In this document: piece after piece, positions 42,925 through 50,044 of the stretch | Position numbering within the stretch: the first letter of the stretch is position 1 | How the letters are laid out: the number at the start of each line of letters is the position of its first letter | Source of the DNA: Pseudonocardia sediminis | GTDB lineage: Bacteria; Actinomycetota; Actinomycetes; Mycobacteriales; Pseudonocardiaceae | Direction of reading: 5' to 3' | NCBI RefSeq assembly: GCF_004217185.1 | Contig: NZ_SHKL01000001.1 | Coordinates: forward strand, 186,001 to 250,000 | DNA: 64,000 nucleotides | Notes under the pieces: model-generated | What the model saw: only the letters and a program-made list of their open reading frames with translations | Told to the model about the DNA's origin: nothing | Database searches by the model: none | Program-made: the position numbers and the translations under genes

Positions 42925-44970
42925 ATGACGTCGGACAACCCGTTCCTCGCGCCCAGCGACCTGCCCCACGAGCTGCCGGACTTCACCCGGATCCGCGACG
43001 AGCACTTCCTCCCGGCGTTCACCGCGGGCATGGAGGCCCAGCTCGCCGAGATCGCCGGGATCGTCGCCTCCGGCGAGCCGACGTTCGAGAACACGATCGT
43101 CGCCCTGGAGCGCTCCGGGCGGATCCTCGACCGGGTCGCGCGGGTGTTCTTCACCCGCGTCGGCGCGCACACCTCGCCGGCCATCCAGGAGATCGAGGCC
43201 GAGATCGGCCCGCGCCTGGCCGCGCACTCGGACACGATCGGCCTGGACCCGGCCCTGTTCGCCCGGATCGACGCCCTGCACGCCGCGCGCGACGACCTGG
43301 GCCTGGACCCGGAGTCGTTGCGCCTGCTCGAGCGCCATCACCGCGACGCCGTGCGCGCCGGGGCCCGTCTCGGCCCGGACGAGCAGACCCGGCTGCGGGC
43401 CCTGAACGGGGAGCTCTCGACGCTGTCCACGGAGTTCGGCACCCGCCTGCTGGCCGGGGCGAACGCCGCCGCCGTGCACGTCACCGACGTCGCGCGTCTG
43501 GACGGTCTGTCCGCCGACGCGATCACCTCGGCGGCCGGAGCGGCCGCCGACCGCGGGTACGACGGCGGCTACCTGCTGACGATGGTGCTGCCCACCCAGC
43601 AGCCCGCGTTGGCGTCGCTGACCGACCGTGCGTTGCGCGAGGAGCTGCACCGGGCCTCGGTCGGGCGCGGCTCCGAGCCCGGCCCGCACGACACCCGCGA
43701 CCTCATCCGCCGCACCGCGACGCTGCGCGCCGAGCGGGCCCGGCTCCTGGGCTACCCCGACCATGCGTCGTACGTGATCGACGACGCGACGGCGCGCACC
43801 GCAGAGGCCGCCGGGGAGATGCTCGCCGGTCTCGTCCCGGCCGCGGTCGCCAACGCCGACCGGGAGGCGGCCGAGCTCGCCGGGCTGGCGGGCCACCCGC
43901 TGGAGGCGTGGGACTGGGCGTTCTACGCCGAGCGCTACCGCAAGCAGCATTTCGACGTCGACGCCTCCGTGCTGCGGCCCTACCTCGAGGTCGACCGGGT
44001 GATCCACGACGGCGTCTTCCACGCCGCCGGCGAGCTGTACGGGATCACCCTCACCGAGCGCACCGACCTGCCCGTCTACCACCCCGACGTCCGGTACTGG
44101 GAGGTCACCGACGCCGACGGCTCCGTGCTGGGGCTCTTCGGCGCCGACCTCTGGGCGCGGCCCAGCAAGCGCGGCGGGGCGTGGATGAACAGCCTCGTGT
44201 CGCAGTCGACGCTGCTCGACCAGCACCCGGTCGTGATGAACACCCTGAACCTGGTCAAGCCCGCCCCGGGCGAGCCGGCGCTGCTCACCCTGGACGAGGT
44301 CCGGACCCTGTTCCACGAGTTCGGGCACGCCCTGCACGGGCTGTTCTCCTCGGTCCGCTACCCGACGTTCTCCGGTACGTCCGTGCCGCGCGACTTCGTC
44401 GAGTTCCCCTCCCAGGTCAACGAGATGTGGCTGGAGGACCCGGCGGTGCTCGCCCGGTTCGCCCGTCACCACGAGACCGGCGAGCCGCTGCCGACGGCGC
44501 TGCTCGACGCCGCCCTGGCCGCCCGCGGCTACGGCGAGGGTCAGGCCACCACGGAGTACCTGGCCGCGTCGCTGCTCGACCAGGCCTGGCACCGGATCAC
44601 CCCGGACGGCGGGCCGGCGACGGCCGACGACGTGCTCGCGTTCGAGGCCGACGCGCTCGCCGCCGCCGGCGTCGCGCACCCGCAGATCGCCCCGCGCTAC
44701 CGCAGCACCTACTTCAACCACGTGTTCGGCGGCGGCTACAGCGCGGCCTACTACTCCTACATCTGGGCCGAGGTACTCGACGCCGACACCGGCGCCTGGT
44801 TCACCGAGCACCAGGGCCTGCGGCGGGAGAACGGCGATCGGTTCCGTCGCGAGCTGCTCTCCCGCGGCGGCGCCGTCGACCCGATGGAGGCCTACCGGGC
44901 GTTCCGCGGGCGCGATCCGGAGATCGGGCCGCTGCTGGAGCGCCGCGGCCTGGCGACGACCGGGAGCTGA
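42925..44970 (+). CDS. M3 family metallopeptidase (Dcp/oligopeptidase A-like)
   Basis: A 681-residue zinc peptidase with HEFGHALHGLFS (two zinc His and the catalytic Glu), a downstream third ligand in VEFPSQVNEMW, and a substrate Tyr cluster in GGGYSAAYYSYIWAEVLDAD. The N-terminus (LPDFTRIRDEHFLPAF) is typical of dipeptidyl carboxypeptidase. There is no signal peptide, so it acts on short peptides in the cytoplasm. Family length and motifs are complete. Confidence 0.94.
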   Translation: MTSDNPFLAPSDLPHELPDFTRIRDEHFLPAFTAGMEAQLAEIAGIVASGEPTFENTIVALERSGRILDRVARVFFTRVGAHTSPAIQEIEAEIGPRLAAHSDTIGLDPALFARIDALHAARDDLGLDPESLRLLERHHRDAVRAGARLGPDEQTRLRALNGELSTLSTEFGTRLLAGANAAAVHVTDVARLDGLSADAITSAAGAAADRGYDGGYLLTMVLPTQQPALASLTDRALREELHRASVGRGSEPGPHDTRDLIRRTATLRAERARLLGYPDHASYVIDDATARTAEAAGEMLAGLVPAAVANADREAAELAGLAGHPLEAWDWAFYAERYRKQHFDVDASVLRPYLEVDRVIHDGVFHAAGELYGITLTERTDLPVYHPDVRYWEVTDADGSVLGLFGADLWARPSKRGGAWMNSLVSQSTLLDQHPVVMNTLNLVKPAPGEPALLTLDEVRTLFHEFGHALHGLFSSVRYPTFSGTSVPRDFVEFPSQVNEMWLEDPAVLARFARHHETGEPLPTALLDAALAARGYGEGQATTEYLAASLLDQAWHRITPDGGPATADDVLAFEADALAAAGVAHPQIAPRYRSTYFNHVFGGGYSAAYYSYIWAEVLDADTGAWFTEHQGLRRENGDRFRRELLSRGGAVDPMEAYRAFRGRDPEIGPLLERRGLATTGS

Positions 44971-44988
44971 GCGAAGCCGGGCCCGGAG

Positions 44989-45049
44989 ACACCGAACCGC
45001 CCGTCACGTCCGGTGGGGAGCGCTGGACGTGACGGGCGGTTCGCGGTGT
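44989..45049. terminator. Strong 18-bp hairpin between M3 peptidase and GH16
   Basis: GAACCGCCCGTCACGTCC (44994-45011) pairs perfectly with 45025-45042 across a 13-nt spacer; ACACC/GGTGT extend it with a 2-nt bulge. Both genes end here, so it is a likely bidirectional terminator. Confidence 0.7.
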
Positions 45050-45082
45050 GCGGAGCCGGTATCGCTCCGCGGGGGAGAAGGC

Positions 45083-46471
45083 CTACTTGTACTGGCGCAT
45101 CCAGGCGACCTGCATCTCGGTCGGCTCGGGGGAGCCGCCGTCCGGGAAGTAGTCGAGCTGGATGGTCGGGTGCATCGCACCCGGGGGCTGCGTCGAGGAG
45201 TCCGTGTTCTGGAACCACTGGACGCCGTCGATGTAGCCGGTGATGCCCTCCGGGGTCCAGGACACGGCGTAGTTGTGCCACTGGGTGATGTCGAGGCTCT
45301 TCTTCGCCGAGTCCTGCGAGTTGTCGGACCCGTAGTGCAGGAAGAACGAGACGTCGTCGGCCGCGCTGTTGGTCTCCGCGAAGTCGATCTCGCCGCCCTC
45401 CGGCCACTGGCCCGAGTCCGGCCACAGGAGCAGCACCGGGTGGTACTGCTTGTCGCCCTTCGGGAACTTCGCGCGCACCTCCCACTTGCCGTACTTCTGG
45501 CCCTCGCCCCAGGAGATGCCGCCGGTGTTGCCCTCGGAGTCGCCCTTGATGACGAGGTTGCCGTTCTCCATCGACACCGCGTCCGGGGTGCGGCGGCCCT
45601 GACCGTCGTGGCCGGGACCGTCGTACGCGCTCCAGTTCGCCCCGAGGCCACCACCGGTGAACTCGTCGCCGCCGGCCGCGGCCCAGCCCTGTTTCAGCGC
45701 GGTCTGCACGCCCTCGCCGGCGACCTGGGCGGCACCGGCCACCGGGGCCGCGAGCCGGGCGGGCGCCGAGCCCGACCCACCGCCGGAGCTCGATCCCGAT
45801 CCCGAGTCCTCCGACGCGGACTCCTGCGCGGCGGCGGCGGCCGCAGCGGCGGCCTGCTGGGCCCGGCGCTTCTCGGCGGCCCTCTCGGCCGCGACGGCGG
45901 TGCCGATCTGGTCGGTGGCGCCCTGGGTGACCTCGGCCAGCGTGCGTGCCCCGGCCTCGCCGTTCGACGCGTTGGACGCCGCCTGGCTGGTGTCGGAGGA
46001 CGAGCGACGCGCCGAGGCGTCGTTCACCAGGGCCGAGTTCAGGTCGGGGGCCTGCGAACCGGGCTGCAGCGTCGTGAAGACCAGCGCCGCAGCCAGGATC
46101 GCGGCGCCGCCGATGCCCAGCGGCGCCAGCTTGCGCACGGAGGAGCGACGGGTCGAGACCTCGCGATCGACCTCGACCACGGAGGAGTCCGCGGATAGCG
46201 CGTCCTCGCCGGTGCCGGAGTCGGTGCCGAGGTCGTCGTCGGGGAGCCGGTGGGAGCCGGTTCCGGACGTCCGCTGGGTGGGCAGCTGACCGGCACCGTC
46301 GGTGTCGGTCGGTCGGTCCTCGACCAGGACACCCGTCCCGAGGTCGAGATCAGGGGTGACCGCATGGTGCCGGCCCGTCTGCACAGTGGGGGAGCTGTGC
46401 TCTGCGGTGACTCGTGCGATCAGCTCTCGGGGGTCGAGCTGATCCACCGCAGCGGAACTCTTCCGTCGCAT
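45083..46471 (-). CDS. GH16 family glycoside hydrolase, membrane-anchored
   Basis: A 462-residue protein. Residues 1-115 are cytoplasmic, polar and Asp/Thr-rich; a single membrane helix lies at about 116-135, then an Ala-rich coiled stretch (about 175-215) and a Ser/Gly linker. The GH16 jelly-roll (about 265-462) has the catalytic EIDFAE (Glu361, Asp363, Glu366), plus KYGKWEVRAKFPKGD. It would cut beta-1,3- or mixed-linked glucans outside the cell. It is divergent from the response-regulator gene. Confidence 0.9.
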   Translation of the reverse strand: MRRKSSAAVDQLDPRELIARVTAEHSSPTVQTGRHHAVTPDLDLGTGVLVEDRPTDTDGAGQLPTQRTSGTGSHRLPDDDLGTDSGTGEDALSADSSVVEVDREVSTRRSSVRKLAPLGIGGAAILAAALVFTTLQPGSQAPDLNSALVNDASARRSSSDTSQAASNASNGEAGARTLAEVTQGATDQIGTAVAAERAAEKRRAQQAAAAAAAAAQESASEDSGSGSSSGGGSGSAPARLAAPVAGAAQVAGEGVQTALKQGWAAAGGDEFTGGGLGANWSAYDGPGHDGQGRRTPDAVSMENGNLVIKGDSEGNTGGISWGEGQKYGKWEVRAKFPKGDKQYHPVLLLWPDSGQWPEGGEIDFAETNSAADDVSFFLHYGSDNSQDSAKKSLDITQWHNYAVSWTPEGITGYIDGVQWFQNTDSSTQPPGAMHPTIQLDYFPDGGSPEPTEMQVAWMRQYK

Positions 46472-46666
46472 GGGGCGGGACTCTATGGAGAGTCACGTTC
46501 GGTCACCAGCCAAACTGAGAAGGATGGTTGCCTCCTCGCGCCGACAGGTAGTCCTGGCGCGCTCAACGAGCACCTGGCGTAGCGAGACGCAAAGATCTAC
46601 TCCGAACGGATCAACGTGGTTCTCAGGCAGGGCCGAACGGCGCAACCCGTCCGTGTCCGTCGCACC

Positions 46667-46683
46667 GTTAGCCGATTGTTACT
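46667..46683. promoter_or_regulatory. MtrA-like direct repeat upstream of the response-regulator gene
   Basis: GTTAGC (46667-46672) and GTTACT (46678-46683) form two direct half-sites 11 bp apart, the spacing expected for an OmpR-type dimer. It lies about 60 bp before the regulator start in the region shared with the GH16 promoter. The link to MtrA is by resemblance only. Confidence 0.4.
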
Positions 46684-46743
46684 GGCCTCCGGTGGCGCGA
46701 GAGTGGGTCGGATGACGCCCTCCGCTCCCCACGGGGTTCGTTC

Positions 46744-47454
46744 GTGACCGACGTCCTGATCCCGTCGCAACGCACGCACGCCCGACCACACACCGTCCTG
46801 CTCGCGCTCCCGCCGTCGGCCACGTCGCTGTCGGTGCAGCGCGGGCTGCGCCACGAGCTCGGAGCCGACGGCGTCGCCGTCGTGCCCGTGTCCGACGGCA
46901 TCGGTCTGCTCGACGGCATCCGCTCCGCCGCCGCCGCACTCGTCGTCCTCGACATGGAGCTGCCCGGCCCCGACCCCGGTGTCGTTCTCGGTGCGCTGCA
47001 CAACGAGGCCCCGACGACACCGGTCGTCGCGATCACCTCGCGCGAGCGCCGCGGCTCGCTCGTCGGGCTGCTGCGCGGGGACCGCGACGACTTCCTGCTG
47101 CGCCCCTTCATGGTCGACGAGCTGACCGCGCGGATCCGGCTGCGGCTGCGCGCCGCGGCGGGTCTTCCGGCGCCGATGGTGCTCAGCCACGGCGGGCTCG
47201 CGGTGGAGATCGACCACGAGGTGGTCTCGGTCGACGGCCGGCCGATCGCGCTCTCGCCGACCGAGTACGCGCTGCTGCTCGCGCTGCTGGCCCGCCCGGG
47301 CGAGGTCGTCTCGCACGACGACCTCGCCGACCAGGCGTGGTCCGAGCCGGTGTCGGCGAACCTGGTCCAGGTCTACATCTCCTACCTGCGCCGCAAGATC
47401 GGGCCGGAACGGATCCGCACGGTGCGCGGAGCCGGTTACCAGCTCGAGGGGTGA
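46744..47454 (+). CDS. Atypical OmpR-family response regulator
   Basis: A 236-residue protein with an N-terminal receiver-like domain and a C-terminal winged helix (about 145-236: IALSPTEYALLLALLARPGEVVSHDDLADQAW, then VYISYLRRKIG). The phosphoacceptor Asp is present at 70 (VVLDMELPG), but the acidic pair after strand 1 is missing (VLLALPPSA) and the conserved Lys is Arg in FLLRPF. There is no kinase gene next to it. It probably binds DNA without normal phosphorylation. Confidence 0.85.
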   Translation: MTDVLIPSQRTHARPHTVLLALPPSATSLSVQRGLRHELGADGVAVVPVSDGIGLLDGIRSAAAALVVLDMELPGPDPGVVLGALHNEAPTTPVVAITSRERRGSLVGLLRGDRDDFLLRPFMVDELTARIRLRLRAAAGLPAPMVLSHGGLAVEIDHEVVSVDGRPIALSPTEYALLLALLARPGEVVSHDDLADQAWSEPVSANLVQVYISYLRRKIGPERIRTVRGAGYQLEG

Positions 47455-47731
47455 GTGGATTCCACCGGCACCGGTGATCGAATTCCGGTCATACGGCGGG
47501 AGGACGCTCGATGACGTTTCCCGGAAATTGCCCGCGGGCTCGTCGTGGACCCTGAACTCGCAGGTCAAACACCGTTAACCCGCTCGGGTGACGAATTGTG
47601 GACGGAACGACTCCGTCGCATAACTGTTCGGTCGTCATCGTGGGTGGGACCGGCATCGCAACCCGTGAACCGTGCTACCCACATCTCAGCCGTTCGGCAT
47701 CTCGGCCCGGCCGGCATGAGGAGGGAAAACC

Positions 47732-48010
47732 ATGACGTTCCTGTGGATCATCGGAATCATCATCGGCGGTCTGATCATCGGTGTGATCGGCAAGCTGATC
47801 CTGCCCGGCAGGCAGGCCATCCCGATGTGGCTGACGATCGTCGCCGGCATCGTCGGCGTCGTGATCGGCACGCTGCTCGCCCAGGCCTTCGGCCTCGGCA
47901 CCGCCGGCGTCTGGAACATCGGCGAGATCATCCTGCAGATCGTGGTCGGCGTGATCGCCGTCGCCGCGGCCGCCGCGCTCTACCCGAAGATGGTCACCGC
48001 CAAGCGCTAG
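47732..48010 (+). CDS. GlsB/YeaQ/YmgE family stress membrane protein
   Basis: A 92-residue protein with three hydrophobic helices and the family Gly-rich pattern IIIGGLIIGVIGKLILPGRQ. AGGAGGG just before the ATG is a strong ribosome site, unlike the many leaderless genes here. These proteins are general stress membrane proteins of unknown mechanism. The 277-bp region before it is less G+C-rich and probably holds its promoter. Confidence 0.88.
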   Translation: MTFLWIIGIIIGGLIIGVIGKLILPGRQAIPMWLTIVAGIVGVVIGTLLAQAFGLGTAGVWNIGEIILQIVVGVIAVAAAAALYPKMVTAKR

Positions 48011-48024
48011 GCACCATCCGCACC

Positions 48025-48059
48025 CGGCCCGGCCCCGACGACGTCGCGGGGCCGGGCCG
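48025..48059. terminator. GC hairpin after glsB-like gene
   Basis: CGGCCCGGCCCCG (48025-48037) pairs perfectly with CGGGGCCGGGCCG (48047-48059). It lies between two convergent genes. Confidence 0.6.
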
Positions 48060-48092
48060 ACGTGTGTGCGGACCCCGCGTGGGGCCGGTGAC

Positions 48093-49145
48093 TCAGCCGG
48101 TGAACGCCGTCGCGGCGGCGATCAGCGCGTCGTTCTCCTCGGGCCGGCTGACCGTCACCCGCACCCCGTGCGGCGGGAACGGCCGGACGACGACCTTGTG
48201 CTCCGCGCAGTGCGCCGCGAACGCGGCCGAGCGGTCCCCGAGCGGGAGCCAGACGAAGTTCGCCTCGCTGGCCGGCACCGTGAACCCGGCCGCGAGGAGC
48301 GCGTCGCGCACCCGGTCCCGCTCGGCGACGACCTTCGCGCAGTCGGCCAGGATCTCGTCGCGGTGCTCGATCGCGGCGATCGCGCCGGCCTGGGCCACCG
48401 AGCTGACGCTGAACGGCGGGCACACCTTGCGCAGCGCCGCCGCCAGCTCGGGAGAGGTCAGCGCGTAGCCGACCCGCAGCCCGGCCATCCGGTAGGCCTT
48501 GGAGAACGTGCGCAGCACGACCAGGTTCGGGTGCGCGTCGAGCAGCGGGCGCCCGCTGACGGCGTCCGGGTCGGTGACGTACTCGGCGTAGGCCTCGTCG
48601 AGGGCGACCACGACGTCCGGCCCCACCGCGGCCAGGAAGCGCTCGAACTCGGCTCGGCGCACGACCGGCCCGGTGGGGTTGTTCGGGCTGCAGACGAAGA
48701 TCAGGCGGGTCCGCTCGGTGACGGCGGCGGCCATCGCGTCGAGGTCGTGGCGGTACTCGCCGTCGAGGGGCACCGTGACGACGTCGGCGCCGCCGATCTG
48801 GGTGACGATCGGGTACGCCTCGAACGAGCGCCAGGCGAACATCACCTCGTCACCCGGTCCGAGGCAGCTGACCTGCACGAGCTGCTGGCACAGCGTCACC
48901 GAGCCGCACCCGACGGCGATCCGCTCCGGCGCGAGGTCGTACAGCGCGCCGATCCGCTCGGTGAGCTCGACGACGCCGAGGTCGGGATAACGGTTGCCGT
49001 CGGCCGCCGCCCGGACGATCGCGTCCAGCACGGCGGGTGCGGGCGGGTCGGCGACCTCGTTGCTGGCCAGCTTGATCAACCCGGGGACGGTGCGGCCCGG
49101 CACGTAGGCCGGCAGGGAGTCCAGATCGGGGCGGATCAGCGTCAT
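48093..49145 (-). CDS. pat: Histidinol-phosphate/aromatic aminotransferase
   Basis: A 350-residue fold-type I PLP enzyme of the HisC2/Pat group. It has IKLASNEVADPP at the start, CSPNNPTGPVV, the LDEAYAEYV segment, and the PLP Lys in RTFSKAYRMAGLRVGYA. M. tuberculosis Pat (Rv3772) has the same LIRPELx.YVPGxTVPG-type start and lies near the galactan cluster. It would transaminate phenylpyruvate-like or histidinol-phosphate substrates. ATG 49145 follows a TACCGT box by 7 nt. Confidence 0.88.
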   Translation of the reverse strand: MTLIRPDLDSLPAYVPGRTVPGLIKLASNEVADPPAPAVLDAIVRAAADGNRYPDLGVVELTERIGALYDLAPERIAVGCGSVTLCQQLVQVSCLGPGDEVMFAWRSFEAYPIVTQIGGADVVTVPLDGEYRHDLDAMAAAVTERTRLIFVCSPNNPTGPVVRRAEFERFLAAVGPDVVVALDEAYAEYVTDPDAVSGRPLLDAHPNLVVLRTFSKAYRMAGLRVGYALTSPELAAALRKVCPPFSVSSVAQAGAIAAIEHRDEILADCAKVVAERDRVRDALLAAGFTVPASEANFVWLPLGDRSAAFAAHCAEHKVVVRPFPPHGVRVTVSRPEENDALIAAATAFTG

Positions 49146-49152
49146 GTCGGTC

Positions 49153-49158
49153 ACGGTA
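49153..49158 (-). promoter_or_regulatory. -10 box TACCGT for aminotransferase
   Basis: Seven bases separate it from ATG 49145 on the minus strand, implying a leaderless mRNA and supporting this ATG over the GTG at 49154. Confidence 0.55.
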
Positions 49159-49206
49159 ACCGCTGGGGGATGACCCGGGTCGGACCACTCTGGAAGGGTC
49201 ACGCCC

Positions 49207-49902
49207 ATGACCGAGATCCGCACCGAGACCGTGCCGCTGGTGGACGGCAGCGAGCTGCGCCTGACGATCGCCGAACCGGACGGCCCGGTCCGCGGCGGTG
49301 TCGTGGTGCTGCACGAGGCCCGGGGGGTCACCGACTCGGTCCGCGGCCTGGTCAGCGGCATCGCGGGCGACGGCTGGCTGACCGTGGCCCCGCACCTCTA
49401 CCACCGCGACGACGCCGACGAGATGGGCGAGGAGACCGACGACGCCCAGGTCGCCGACCAGGTCGGGCGTCTGGACTACGAGCAGGTCATGAGCGACTGC
49501 GACACCGCGTTCGGCTGGCTGGCCGAGCACGACGTGTCCAGCGACCGGATGGGCGTCCTCGGTTTCGACCTCGGCGGCACGGTCGCGCTGATCGTCGCCG
49601 CGAACCGCACCCTCGGTGCCGCCGTCACCGTGGCCGGCGGGGGGATCGAGAAGGCGCCCGCGGGCAGCGTCCCGTCGCTGGTCGACGCCGCACCCGAGCT
49701 GACCTGCCCGTGGCTGGGCATCTACTCCGAGGCCACCGACCCCGGCGCGCTGGACAAGCTGCGCGCCGCAGCGGCCGGGTCCGGGGTGGCGACGAACCTG
49801 ATCGTCTACCCGAGCAGCGGCTACCGCTTCGACGACGACCCCGAGTCCGCCGCCGACGCCTGGCAGCGCGTCCTCAACTGGTTCGACTCGCACCTGCGCT
49901 GA
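49207..49902 (+). CDS. Dienelactone hydrolase-like protein with altered active site
   Basis: A 231-residue alpha/beta protein of the dienelactone hydrolase family. The family Glu is kept (VVLHEARGVTD, Glu37). The nucleophile elbow, normally G-x-C-x-G-G, is GFDLGG, placing Asp121 where Cys is expected. Near the C-terminus the catalytic His is replaced by Tyr in YPSSGYRF. It may have another activity or act as a binding protein. It shares its strand with the acetoacetyl-CoA ligase gene 142 bp downstream. Confidence 0.85.
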   Translation: MTEIRTETVPLVDGSELRLTIAEPDGPVRGGVVVLHEARGVTDSVRGLVSGIAGDGWLTVAPHLYHRDDADEMGEETDDAQVADQVGRLDYEQVMSDCDTAFGWLAEHDVSSDRMGVLGFDLGGTVALIVAANRTLGAAVTVAGGGIEKAPAGSVPSLVDAAPELTCPWLGIYSEATDPGALDKLRAAAAGSGVATNLIVYPSSGYRFDDDPESAADAWQRVLNWFDSHLR

Positions 49903-49919
49903 GAACGCGCTGACGCGCC

Positions 49920-49976
49920 CGTGCGCGGCTGTGTAATCGGGGACGGGCACTGCCAGGGCAACGATTTCCGCGCACG
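49920..49976. repeat. Dispersed palindrome, copy with an internal insertion
   Basis: The left end CGTGCGCGG and right arm GGCAACGATTTCCGCGCACG (49957-49976) match the reference element with two changes, and the centre CTGCCAGGGCA is kept. About 20 unrelated bases replace the ATATCG part of the left arm. It lies between the hydrolase-like gene and the acetoacetyl-CoA ligase gene. Confidence 0.65.
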
Positions 49977-50044
49977 AGGGCGTGCGGACGACGGGTCCTC
50001 GGAGACCACTGGCACCGCGGCGCGTCGTCGGCGAAGCTGGGGCC

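Noticed and set aside
47511..47555. 14-codon frame (MTFPGNCPRARRGP) with GGGAGGA upstream in the gap before the glsB-like gene
   Set aside because: The ribosome site is good, but the frame is too short and lacks any other support; it could be a leader peptide but is not claimed.
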